A stretch of DNA of 18,244 bases from Spirogloea muscicola (GCA_009602725.1 WELB01000107.1:354387-372630); one strand, 5' to 3'. Shown: positions 1-9,516, counted from the stretch's first letter. The notes: a model not told the origin generated them from the sequence alone. A program made the numbers and translations.

Positions 1-122
<122 letters not shown>

Positions 123-361
123 CCGCGCCGCCGCCGCCGCCGCCGCGGCGGCGGCCATGGCGCTCGGGCCGCCCCCTGGAGACAGCGGAAAGGCTTGGAA
201 AGGCTTCGTTGGAACGGCTTGGGGTCCAGCCTTTCTCCTGGCGGCGGCGCCGTCACGGGGACGGCTCGCCGTCATCCTCACTCGACCCCATCCTCCGTTT
301 GCTCCGAGGCTCGGGCCTCTGGCCCGCGGTCCTCCACTCCCAGCCGCGGCGCCCGGCCCTT

Positions 362-402
<41 letters not shown>

Positions 403-1130
403 TGAGTGAATGTGGGGATGGGGGGGGCCAGTGAGAGGGAGTGGAGCTGGGGGGGGAGTGGCTGTTGCAGTGGGGGGTTCCGTTCCGCCGGCAGCGGGGG
501 GCCGCAGCGGCGCCGGCGCGGTCCGCTCAAAGCCCCAAGATCTTGCGCCGTCGTCGGGCGCCGGCGCCTCCTGACCGTCTGGCGACACCCCCCCCGTCGT
601 CGGGCGCCTCCCCGTCCATCGTCCGCCTGCGGCCTCCGCCCCACCCCGGACCGTCGGGCGCGGGGCCCGCCGGCGCGCCGCGTGGCAAACGCGCACGGAA
701 CGGCTCGGGGCCTCGTCGCCGCTCCGTCAGTCTACGTGGCGAAACCAGGCCCCCGCGCAAGGGGGTCGCGGGGCCTTCCCGGCCGTCGAGCAGAAGGCGG
801 CAACGGCGCGCACGCTTTACCTGTCTCGCCTGCCACGTGGCGCGGCTTCGGCCGATCGGAACAGGGCTCGGCGCGCCGGTCCCGCCAAAAAGGGGCCCCT
901 CCCCCACCGGCGCCCAGGAGGCCCGCGCTGGCTGGCTGACCTGGCGCAGCGGCGCCCCCCTTTCCAAGCTTCCGCGGCCCGCCGGCCTTCCAGGTGGTCT
1001 TCCATGGCGCGCCCCGCTCCCCCGTGTCGCGCCGCTCGCCGTCAGCCTTCATCCTCGCTCGCCAGCGGCCCCCCTTCCGCCTTCTTTCCTATGGGCGAGC
1101 TCTTCTTCCCCCCCTTCCGCTCTTGACGCT
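123..1130. repeat. GC-rich low-complexity block with (GGC)n runs
   Basis: This kilobase is extremely GC-rich. It contains GCC/GGC trinucleotide runs at about 126-156 and 362-402, a G-rich stretch at about 418-480, and a repeated 'cgtcgtcgggcgcc' motif near 550 and 597. Long open frames exist on both strands (for example 441-1340 plus and 253-696 minus), but their products are Arg/Pro/Ala/Gly-rich and overlap in every frame, as expected when stop codons are rare. No domain is recognisable. It may be a CpG-rich promoter/5'UTR region or repeat DNA. I call no gene here. Confidence 0.6.
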
Positions 1131-1190
1131 TTCGTTGCTCTTCTCTCGATGGCTATTCGTAAGTGTTTAGTGCTTCCCCTGGCCCCTTTC

Positions 1191-1604
1191 TCGTCCCTTT
1201 GTTCATTCTTTCTTGGGCTGGCTTTTTCCAGCCCCTATCCTTATTGGGCGAGCCCTTCCTTTTATTTGTATGTGCTCACCCGTGGGTGCTACGTCACACT
1301 GGTACTTTGGTTGGCCATCTTAGCATCGAGCTTCCTGTAGCCCCGCATTCGCTTCATGTAGCCCCGCATCTTGCACTAGCTTTTGCCAAAACAATTCACT
1401 GGCATAAATTGGCCACCCGTTCATGTCATGCGCACCGCGCGCCTTTTCCCTTTCCTTGCACACTGAACTGGCCGGCCTTCGGCCTCAATCTCGTGTCATG
1501 CGCACTGCGCTCTCCTCGTCCTTTGTTCATACTTTTTTTGGGCTGGCTTGTCCAGCCCCTATCCTCAATGGGCGAGCCCTTTCTTCTCCGGGAATCTGCT
1601 TACC
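1191..1604. repeat. Diverged direct repeat, two copies of about 90 nt
   Basis: Copy one is about 1191-1281 and copy two about 1516-1604. They share in order a 'cctttgttcat' start, T-rich tract, 'gggctggctt', 'ccagcccctatcct' and 'tgggcgagccctt', and differ by scattered substitutions and small indels. A shorter relative ('tgggcgagctcttctt') lies at about 1083-1112. A second motif, 'tcatgcgcac(c/t)gcgc', recurs near 1425, 1496 and, degenerate, 1700. The pattern suggests an old duplicated repeat or mobile-element remnant. No coding function is apparent. Confidence 0.65.
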
Positions 1605-1639
1605 TTTGTACTTGGCCACACAGGCCCTCCATCTCTTAA

Positions 1640-3318
1640 TGCTCACGTTTTTCTCGCCGGACAGCGCACCGGCTCGCGTTCGACATGGCCTCCCTCTCGA
1701 CTCATGCACACTGCGCGCTCCCTCGCTCCCGCTGCGTCCAGCGGCACGGTCGTCCCGCCGGCGGCGAGCCCAGCCCCGAAGCCTCTTGGCCCTGCGGCGT
1801 TGCACCGCGGCAGCACCTGGGTCCGCCACGGCCACTACATCCGCTGGTGATATCGAGGTCGTGCCGGCTGAGCCGCCTGGAGTTGCTTTCCTCACATTGC
1901 CCAAGTCGGTGGCAGTGGGTGAGAGCAGAGCTTGCAGATCACTGACCTTCCAGCCCTGTCCTCCATGCTCGCCAAAGCCTACGCACTGGTAGAGCTCTCG
2001 AATTGAGGTTGAACCTATGCTTGGCACGCCACTATCCGCAGCATCGGCACGGATCAGCACCCCGTCTTCCGCGCTTGTAGCAATCAATCTTGAGTTGTAG
2101 CTCGTCTAATTATACCAGTCACTGGCCTCTGCAATTCACCTGTACGCTGTGCTGGCATGCGCTGCAGCGCTGCTTCTCCCTCCAGGAGACTCCTCTGCCT
2201 TTCAACTTGGTCCAACCTTTGCTAATGATGCATTTTAGAATGATTGATCAGATCAGCTGCTTGCTTTGCCTAGTGTAACGAGTAGGTCCTTCCTCTTCTC
2301 CTCCAGTATTGTCTCTGGTCGTCTTGCGCCACCTCCTGGGCATGTCTTATGAATGGCACTGTGCGCTGAGGGAGAGCCCTTTTCTTCAATCAGGGAGCGT
2401 CTACTGCATCCTGTTCACTACTCTGCTACTGACTCAAGGTTCTTTATACCCATCCATCACTCTTTCTTGACAGGAGTTGCGACATTCTTTCCTGAGTAGG
2501 TGGTCAGCACTTGTATTTGCCATAGGCAGCAATGCCATATCACATTCAGTAAAGCAAACGAGCTGTCGATGACGGAACGGTTGTTTGAGACCTCCCTACC
2601 ATTGGCGAATATGGTGGTAGACTGCACAAAGTGGTTGAGGTCTTGCGATAACATGCTCGATAGCATGAACTGCATCCGCACTGAATGTAGTGCAATCTAC
2701 GGAAAGCATCTAGCCTCCTCTGTGCTTCATGGGTCCTGTCTGGCCTGATATTGACACAACGCTCTTGATGTCACGATGCTCAATGCATTTACCAACAATC
2801 TGTGAAGTACTTCGACCAGAGTCAGAAGGACAGATATTGAGCATCCGATATAGTATACTCAGCCAAGCAGCCTGTTAGACGGAACACTCAGGAGTGGCAG
2901 CTCAGTCAAAGAGTCTCACAAATGTCACAGGAGCAATATTGTGCAGATTACATCAAGCTATCAATGAGCTGCTGTTGATTGCCCGACCACCATGACTACC
3001 AGTTTGACCAAATGCCCCTTTCTCGTTTTCATGATGTCACAACCCAGGTTCCCAAAGGAAGCATAACATGCTAAACACTGCCAGAGGCCCTAAAAAACAT
3101 GAGGATAGCAAATTCGTCAGGTACCGTGTCTAACAAGGGAGGGAAGGAATACGGGAGATGGCAGGGAGGAAACATCCTAGTAAATACAATCTACTAAATG
3201 CCCCTGGCTACTCAAGCCTACGAAGAACTGAAGGGAGCACGACCCTGAGCCAGCAACTCGCATATTGTTGTACAATGAAAGCATATTCTAACTAACTGGA
3301 AGCTAATACATCGTTCCT
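1640..3318. other. Stretch without a recognisable gene
   Basis: Only short, unrelated open frames occur here and none shows a domain. A 186-codon minus-strand frame covers 1527-2087 but has no ATG near its beginning and is basic and low in complexity. The right-hand few hundred bases should include the 3'UTR and polyadenylation region of eIF3e, which ends at 3319 and reads leftward. A minus-strand TGTAA (the polyadenylation signal usual in chlorophytes) sits at 2948-2952, about 370 nt past the stop, but a 5-mer is weak evidence. Confidence 0.5.
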
Positions 3319-6064
3319 CTAGGAGGAGATGAGCGGCGCGACACTTGCAACACTGTTTGCCAGCTGATAACTCCGCATGGCTAAGCCCTTAGTTCTTTCT
3401 GTGATGACCTCGTACCTGAACAGAAGCAGCAAATCAGCTTCAGACCTTGTAGACTACCAACAAACATTGAGCTGCTGTTTGTCTCGGCTTACATCAAAAT
3501 ATCTTCATATATGAGAACTGAGAATTGGCAGGTCTCAGCACAAAAGTATTATTTAAGTTCGACATATCCCCCACTGCAACCAGGCCTGCTTGGTGCCGAA
3601 TCTTGCAACATCAAAATCAGGTTGAGGCAGTTGCACAAGTACAAGTACGGGTACTCACACACTGGTGTGCTGGGTGCCCATAACAACAGTGGAGTTCTTC
3701 GAGTCAATCTTAGCATCCAGCTTTGCATTCCGGATCAGATTCACAATCCATCGCTCAGCCTCGTCAGCCGACATGTTCAGCTTCTCCGAGAGCATCCTAA
3801 GAGGGTGACAAGGTATAGAGGTTCAGAGAAGTCAAGAAAGCTGTTAGCAGCAGCACCCTTAGGCAAAAGCAGACACCGACCTGCCACTTATCGAGCAATC
3901 TCTCACAGATGCCACAGAAGGTGTGTAGTCGAGACCCTTGACCCGTTTCTTGAGATGACATGTGCGATGCATGGACTGCTGCGGCAATACGTCCTTGTGA
4001 TACGCAGAGGAGCAAGTCAGACCATCGAGGTTGCAAACAATCCACCTGATATCAATGCACTGGTGTATCCTGCAATATGTCTCAAAGATGAACAGACGAG
4101 CGTTTTCAATGAACTCGTCGCTGAGGCTGGCGCCACTGTACCCCATCTCCTGCGCCTGTTTCCCCATAATGAAGAAGTCGTTCATGAGGGCCTGCAGGAG
4201 ACAGGAATAGTGAGTTTCTAGGGTGATAGTTGTTTCTGACTGCGACAGCTGTGTTTGGAAGACGTGATACACGATATAAGCACAAAGTACAGAATTGGAC
4301 AGCTGCACTCACGTCCTCGCACTCGCGGAGCTTCTGCTGAGCACCCTCAAAGTCGTAGTTGATGAACAGGGCCTCCACAAACTCGGTGATTGGGTCCTGA
4401 AAGACATAGCTCTCCTGCTGGATGACCTTGATCAGGTCCTTTAACACGTTCCTCCGCCGCTTATTGACGATAACTGCCACTGCCAGGTACCTCAGAAGGT
4501 GGTGCGCATTCGTCTGGATCGCATTCATGTATCTACAATGCGGCCGCGCAGGGTCAGCCTGTCAGATTACTGTAATTCTCAAGGACTAGCGAATGTGATT
4601 CAAGCGCTGAGCTTAAGCGACGCAGTCATGCAGTTGAGGCAAGCTGGACCTGTCCTGGAAGAACAGGTCGATGATAGCATTGCGGCCGTTCTCGTGGTTG
4701 AAGAATACAAACAGGCTCCAGTGCATGAGCCAAGTGCGCTGCTGCAGCTGGTTGAGCGGCGATGCAAAGTTCTGCACACCAGGAGAGGCGTATGGCGAGC
4801 AGCAAGCTTGGCCTTAATTGCAATTGCAGTCAGGCAGCCACTGACTGATGCATTGACTAGGCACACATGAACAATAGCAGCAAATCACCATGATGGGGAA
4901 TGTGAAACGGAGGCCCAGACCTTGGAATCAATGACCTCCTTGAGCCGATTGAGCTCCTCGAGTGCGACGTCCCAGTTCTGCATCAGGATCTCGGCGGCAA
5001 ACTTGCCCCACAGCGCGCTGAACGACCGGTCCGAGTTGGTGCACAGCGTGCGGTAGGTGTACAGGCAATCCGCGGCCCCCGTGTAGTTGCCGCACTCGAA
5101 CTGGAACTTGGCGTAGTCGTACAGCGCCTCGATCTGCTCCGTGCCAATCTGCCTCACCATGAATTACCACATTCGACACAATAAATCAATAGGTTGCTTT
5201 GCCCGTGAGAGCCAGCAGGAGCACACAGCGTCCACTACGTACGGGCTCCGACGGGCCCAATGCTCCCCGCAGGACTCCGAGAGCCTCTTCCGATCATTGA
5301 GAGCCTGGGGCACCTGACTGGAAACCTCCGCCTGTCATCCTGTCGTGTCGACGACGACGCCTACCCCTCAAGCTGCACCAGGACACAGAATGCGAAAACC
5401 TGCCTAGCCCTTTACCGCCCTTGACTTACAAATATCTTCTAAGTGGCAACAGGTTGGTGAGGACGTTCTGGAGGAACTGCGCTGCGGAGGTTTCCTGTTC
5501 TGCCCGCTTTGGACACCCTGACTTGATTTCAGACCTCGGACCTCAGCACCTCCGACGCTTGAATTGTGAGGTCTGACACTATCCTCCATGTTCCAAACTT
5601 CAACGCAATACCCAGTACGTTCACTGTACTCCAGGAGCTGCGGAGAGATATCCTCAAGACCGGCGGTGGGGAAAGAAGCAGACCTGGTACTTCTCGGCGA
5701 GCATGGCGAGGTTGTAGGCCTTGTCCTGGCGCAGCTCCTGCACAAGCGCCGGGTTCTGGAGGAAGCCAATGACAGGCGCGGCGCGGTCCTCGAGGTCCTT
5801 GAGGCGCCCGAACACCTCGCCGCGGCGCGCCACCATCTCCTGCGGCACGTCGGAGGTCTTGTGCAGCATCTTGTGGATGTCCATGGCGTAGTCCACCATG
5901 TTGGTCTTGGCCAGCAGCTCGATCTTGGCGCGCAGCACCTGGTCCTCCGCGTACACGCCGCGGTCCTGCAGGAACTCCAGCAGCGGGAACACCAGGTGCC
6001 GGTCCAGGAACGGCGATATGCGCGCCGTGAGGTCCGCCGCCGCCGTCGCCGCCGCGTCCGCCAT
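3319..6064 (-). CDS. EIF3E: Eukaryotic translation initiation factor 3 subunit E (eIF3e/INT6), complete, 7 exons
   Basis: This is the PCI-domain subunit of the eIF3 scaffold, which binds the 40S ribosome during cytoplasmic translation initiation. Exons read on the minus strand are 6064-5684, 5148-4921, 4771-4650, 4532-4313, 4191-4046, 3796-3659 and 3415-3319. All introns are GT-AG, phases agree at every junction, and the sum is 1332 nt or 443 aa, the usual length of plant and animal eIF3e. Diagnostic stretches in order are '[22 protein letters not shown]' (N-terminal), '[18 protein letters not shown]', '[18 protein letters not shown]', '[19 protein letters not shown]' and, in the PCI winged-helix region, '[19 protein letters not shown]'. 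The chosen ATG (6064) has a strong context (gccATGG) and matches the family start. An in-frame ATG at 6160 could add 32 residues. The protein ends '...VAPLISS'. No lesion is visible and the gene looks functional. Confidence 0.96.
5149..5683 (-). other. Intron 1 of eIF3e, the longest in the gene (535 nt)
   Basis: The donor follows the codons for 'AEKYQ' and the acceptor precedes 'IGTEQ'. Both are phase 0. It is two to five times longer than the other six introns (117-249 nt). Open frames inside it on either strand show no recognisable product. Confidence 0.85.
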
Positions 6065-6439
6065 GGCGCCGCGCCGGCAGGCGGCGGTGGCGGCGGCGGC
6101 CGGGGGGGGGTGTTGGCTCGGGAGTCGAGGAGCTGCTAAAACCCCAACCCGAGACGGCATTGTTCCTTGACGGGGGCTCGCCAAGAAGACGGGCCCGGAA
6201 ATGAGAATCAGCGCGGATGGAGCTTAAACCCCAATTCCCGAGGCGGTTTGAGTCCAAGACCCTCCCTGACTCCCTGGACGGGCCGGCCCTTGTGGTATTA
6301 CCAGTCCGCCGTGGACGAGGTTCCTGCCGCCACAGAGGAGGCGCCGGCTGGCGAGAGGCCAGGCAGCAGCAGCTGGGCGAGGCGGTCGGGAGGAGGGGCC
6401 GGTGCTGGCGCCCGAACGGCGGAGGACTCCGACGAGGCC
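6065..6439. promoter_or_regulatory. Inferred eIF3e 5' flank/5'UTR and spacer to the gag-like island
   Basis: This lies directly upstream of the eIF3e start. It holds a GCC-rich leader, a run of nine or more G (plus strand, about 6101-6110) and an in-frame upstream ATG at 6160. The gag-like remnant begins on the opposite strand within 400 bp, so the promoter must be compact or extend into the remnant. No TATA box or other specific element is visible. Confidence 0.4.
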
Positions 6440-7540
6440 ATGCGCCTCGCAGCGGCAGAGGAGCCTGTCGCGGGTCCATCGGCGGCGGAGGAGGGGGCCC
6501 TGGGGGCGGGGACGCCGGCCAAGCGGGAGCGGCTGCTGGCGGACCCGATCAAGCATTTCTTGCAGCTGCTTGGCCAGCAGCTCAAGACCGACACAGCCGC
6601 CAAGGTGGCGGAGTCGGTGGACTTGCGGCGGCTGCCGGGGGTGGATGTAGTGGTGATAATGGCCCAACGAATGAAGCAGCTGCGGCGGGACACTGGGAGG
6701 ATGACGGAGGTGGACGCCGCGCAGAAGTTTCCTGGAGGGAGCCCGTTGGGAGGGGGCAGGAAAGGCTGCCTGGTCAGAGCAACAGGTGTTCACGACCTTC
6801 TGCCACAACTTCACCACCGACCAGGTGGCGGAGCTCGCTGACGACGTGGAGCGCCACTTTGCGGGGAAGGCGGTGGAGGTGGCGGTGCTGGCGAAGGCGA
6901 AGCGAGGCCGGCTGCCCAGCCTCGGCAGTGGCCAGGCCAGCTCGTCCAACGAGCTGGAGCTGCTGAAGGCAGAGATGGCGGCGATGAAGGCCACGATGGC
7001 AGCCAGCGCTGCGGTGGCGCAGGCGGATCAGAGGCGGAGGGAAGAGGAGGAGGCGATCATCGCCTTTGCTACGGCATGGGTGTTGAGGTGGTCGATGCAG
7101 CGATGGCGGGGCGGCATGGGCGCGGCAGCCGCCAGCCGACAGGGGGTGCCGATCGCCTGGCCGGCAGAGAGCACGGCCGCCGGGAGGAGCAGGGCACGCA
7201 GTATCCGTTGTCTTCTGCACGGGTGGCGGAGGTGGCTGCGGACGGGCCAGCGGCTGTATACATGCAGCCCGCGGTGGTCCGTGAGGGCGCCGGGCGCGTC
7301 ACTGCGCACCGGTTGGCTGCGGCGCTCATGTGTACGCCAGCGCTGTCGCTGGCGGACGTTGGATATTCGGAGGCGACGCGGCGGCAGGCGCTGCAGCAGC
7401 ACCTTCCGGGCGCGCTGGAGGGCGACGGGGCGGGGCCGAGCGAATTGCCCAAGGCCGCGTGGGGGGCGAACACCCCGACCGCCTTCAACCATATGACAGG
7501 GGCTTCTGAAAGGGGCCCCTGCAGGTCACCTTGCATCTAA
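6440..7540 (+). pseudogene. Decayed gag-like coding region of a retroelement
   Basis: Coding-like sequence runs through three frame segments. The first begins at an ATG at 6440 and includes 'LADPIKHFLQLLGQQL' and 'AQRMKQLRRDTG'. The second, about 6771-7075, includes 'VFTTFCHNFTTDQVAEL', 'VERHFAGKAVEVAVL' and an Ala/Glu-rich helix ending 'QRRREEEEAI' that looks like a coiled coil. The third, about 7076-7540, includes 'YSEATRRQALQQHLPGAL'. The frame changes near 6725-6765 and 7075 imply frameshift lesions or, less likely, introns. A helical gag-like part upstream of a retropepsin domain is the usual retroelement order. No zinc knuckle, reverse transcriptase, RNase H or integrase was found in the window. 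The gag assignment is inferred from context, not from a family match. Confidence 0.45.
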
Positions 7541-7905
7541 GCCTGCACCCAATGATTGTGATGGAGTTGAAGAAGTTGCTGGGCTGCCTGCATCAATTGC
7601 TGCAGCAGCCCTGGATTCGGTGCCGGCGCAGTGGCGAAGTCGCGTGCACCAAGCACGTGTGCCCTGGGGGCTTCCCATGCAGGGGAGAGCCTGCCGCCCA
7701 AGGCCGCGCGGGGGGCGAACACCCCGACCACCTTCAACAACAAAACAGGGGCTTCCGAAAGGGGCCCCTGCAGGTCGTTTCCATCCATGCTGCCAGCACC
7801 AATGCGCCGGCATTCTTGGGTGCGGAGGCGGCGGCAGTGGCGCAGCTACCAAGCACTTGTTACCTGGGGGTTGCCCATGCGGGGGGGAGCCCGTCGCTCC
7901 CTAAG
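7446..7905. repeat. Imperfect two-unit tandem duplication (A-B, A'-B')
   Basis: Block A (about 7446-7533) and A' (about 7697-7784) share 'gcccaaggccgcg', 'ggggggcgaacaccccgacc' and 'gaaaggggcccctgcaggtc'. Block B (about 7627-7697) and B' (about 7833-7905) share 'ccaagcac', 'cctggggg' and 'cccatgc'. In protein, A and A' both read 'KAA(W/R)GANTPT..FN' followed by 'TGASERGPCRS', though in different frames. Spacing between the A blocks is about 251 nt and between the B blocks about 206 nt, so indels followed the duplication. Confidence 0.75.
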
Positions 7906-7926
7906 CGACGGGTGGTGGAGCGCGTG

Positions 7927-8163
7927 GGGGTCATCCCCAACGTGGCGCTGGTGACAAATCAAGACGGCTTTGTCAAACTCAACGGAAAGGCGCCGCAGCG
8001 TGTCATGTTGGATAACGGCGCGCAGCCGGTGCTGCTCGGGCGCAGCATGGTGCAACTGCTGGGGCTGCGCGCACAGGACCTGCAGCCGTCTTCTATTGCC
8101 ATCAAGACGGCGACGGGAGGCGTCTTGGCAGACGCAGGAGCCTATCTGCATCACTCTCAACCA
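7927..8163 (+). pseudogene. Retropepsin-like aspartic protease domain, forward copy
   Basis: The frame encodes 'IPNVALVTNQDGFVKLNG' then 'VMLDNGAQPVLLGRSM', then a Leu-rich 'LLGL' stretch and 'IAIKTATGGV'. This is the layout of retroviral-type aspartic proteases: a hhhD(T/S)GA active-site motif followed about 40-50 residues later by a Gly-rich strand. The usual Thr/Ser after the catalytic Asp is Asn here, so this copy is probably inactive. The open frame continues to 8511 but runs antisense through the inverted copy, so residues past about 8163 are not protease. Confidence 0.6.
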
Positions 8164-8260
8164 CGGAGGCGCCGGCTGACCTCGTCTACGCCGCCCGGGA
8201 GCCTATCTGCATCACCGTCAACCACGGAGGCGCCGGCTGACCTCGTCTACGCCGCCCTGG
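8138..8260. repeat. Tandem direct repeat of about 61 nt, two copies
   Basis: Copies at 8138-8198 and 8199-8260 both run from 'gagcctatctgcatcac' to 'ctcgtctacgccgccc' with about three differences. They form the centre between the two inverted protease copies. The second copy ends where the inverted arm begins. Confidence 0.85.
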
Positions 8261-8502
8261 TTGAGGGTGATGCAGATAGGCTCCCGCGTCTGCCGAAGGC
8301 CGAGACGCCTCCCGTCGCCGTCTTGATGGCAATAGAAGAACGGCTGCAGGTCCTGTGTGAGCAGCCCCAGCAGTTGCTCCATGCTGTGTACGAGCAGCAC
8401 CAGCTGGGCGCCGGTATCCAACATGACACGCTGCGGCGCCTTTCCGTTGAGTTTGACAAAGCCGTCTTGATTTGCCACCAGCGCCACGTTGGAAATGACC
8501 CC
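8259..8502 (-). pseudogene. Retropepsin-like protease domain, inverted copy
   Basis: On the minus strand the sequence repeats the forward copy, with about 85-90 percent identity by eye. It encodes 'ISNVALVANQDGFVKLNG' and 'VMLDTGAQLVLL', so the canonical DTGA active-site motif is intact here, unlike the forward copy. A small insertion near 8283-8310, relative to the forward arm, shifts the frame after 'TQDLQP', so the domain is broken downstream. No longer polyprotein continues from it. Confidence 0.6.
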
Positions 8503-8514
8503 AAGAAGTAACAC

Positions 8515-9340
8515 CTAGCCTGTGTGGCGACTCTTCTGCCACTTTCTTTGCATGTCTGCTCACCTGGTAGTGAGGCCATGCAGGGCAGGCTACTGTTAGC
8601 TAACAAAGCAGAGTCCTGGCCTGTAGGCGGAGCTTCAGGTGTGGCACCTCGACGCATACTTAGCGCTATACGGGCAGGCACGACACCTCTTCAGCCAGCT
8701 TCAGCACTGTGATGTTTAGCACTCTGAGCATAGGGCTTGGCTTTGTCTAGCCGCAGTCTTTGCAGTAGCTATTGAGTGGACAGTGTTTTGGCACAATATG
8801 TCCTCCCTCTTTCTTGCACTGCGCAGCACCTTTCCTCTTTTACCTTTCAAGAGCCGTTCATTGCCCTGGATCGACGGCTCCAAGTCAAGCTGACGCGTGC
8901 CGTGAGTGCTGATAGAGCTCGTATGAGTAAGGCAATGGCTGTGAGAAAGGCGATGGCTGTGAGAGGTCAGCCCAAAAGGATTGAACACGGTCTAGAAGGG
9001 CCGGAAGGTGGAAGGTGCTGAAGGTCAAACCGCACCTCTTACGAGCTGGCTGTCTGTCTGGATGCCATGGCCGCTGAGGCATGAGAAAGCTCATGCCTCA
9101 TGACAGCTGCGCTTTCCTGGTTGGTCGGGGCAGCTTGGGGCATACTGGCATGCAGCATGCGCTACTTCTGTATTTACAGGATGCGGCTTCTGCTCAAGTA
9201 TGACACTCCCAGGCTCTGGCCAGACATCAGCGTGCTGGGCGCGCACAAAGCCAGGCCACTGGCTTTTGAGGCGGTGCTCTGACTCCTTGATCTAGCCTGT
9301 TGGACAATTATGTGGCCTTGTAAAAACCTTGTAAAACCTT
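8515..9340. other. Stretch without a recognisable gene; short repeats
   Basis: No domain is visible in any frame. An 18-nt tandem pair (16/18 identical) lies at 8928-8945 and 8946-8963. A perfect hairpin lies at 9075-9100. At 9316-9346 'ccttgtaaaa' occurs three times in tandem, the last running into the left inverted repeat of the next element. A small plus-strand frame (8776-9021) contains the 18-nt repeat as 'KAMAVRKAMAVR' but has no other coding signal. Confidence 0.5.
9075..9100. repeat. Perfect 11-bp hairpin with 4-nt loop
   Basis: TGAGGCATGAG at 9075-9085 pairs exactly with CTCATGCCTCA at 9090-9100 around AAAG. There is no T-run after it and no adjacent gene. It may be a cruciform-prone site or a mobile-element relic. 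Confidence 0.7.
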
Positions 9341-9361
9341 GTAAAAGCTGTCTAAGCTTAT
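9341..9361 (+). repeat. Left terminal inverted repeat, 21 nt
   Basis: It matches the reverse complement of 10700-10720 at 20 of 21 positions. The mismatch is at the seventh base, G against C. It contains a HindIII-type palindrome, AAGCTT. Confidence 0.75.
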
Positions 9362-9414
9362 ACGGTCGGTTGGGGAGGTTTGTTTAACGATACACAAGAT
9401 ATAACGGTACACAG

Positions 9415-9504
9415 GTCGCACGGTCCGTCGCACGGCCGTCGCACGGTCCGTCCGTCGCAGGCCGTCGCACGGTCCGCCGCACGGTCCGTCCGCACGGTCC
9501 GTCC
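9415..9504. repeat. GC-rich minisatellite of (g)tcgcacggtcc-type units
   Basis: About 90 nt are built from shuffled 'gtcgcacgg', 'ccgtccg' and 'cgcacggtccg' units of 8-13 nt. It lies between the left inverted repeat and the primase stop codon. It is much richer in G+C than the surrounding element. It could be a replication or recombination-associated iteron-like array or a simple minisatellite. Confidence 0.75.
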
Positions 9505-9516
9505 ATAGGTATAAGC

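Noticed and set aside
253-696. Minus-strand frame with a polyalanine run
   Set aside because: The polyalanine comes from the (GGC)n repeat at 362-402 and the rest is low-complexity. No gene signal.
441-1340. 299-codon plus-strand open frame in the GC-rich block
   Set aside because: It is Arg/Pro/Ser-rich, low in complexity, overlaps equally open frames on both strands and has no domain. Stop codons are simply rare in this composition.
1527-2087. 186-codon minus-strand frame
   Set aside because: There is no ATG at its beginning, no recognisable domain, and a basic low-complexity middle. It may include an exon of something, but nothing supports a call.
3085-3093. Single 'ccctaaa' as telomeric repeat
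   Set aside because: It occurs once and is not in tandem.
3511-4221. 236-codon plus-strand frame
   Set aside because: It is antisense to eIF3e exons 5 and 6 and the intron between them. It has no domain of its own.
5529-6479. 316-codon minus-strand frame overlapping eIF3e exon 1
   Set aside because: This is an out-of-frame shadow. The eIF3e protein is in another frame and is clearly conserved.
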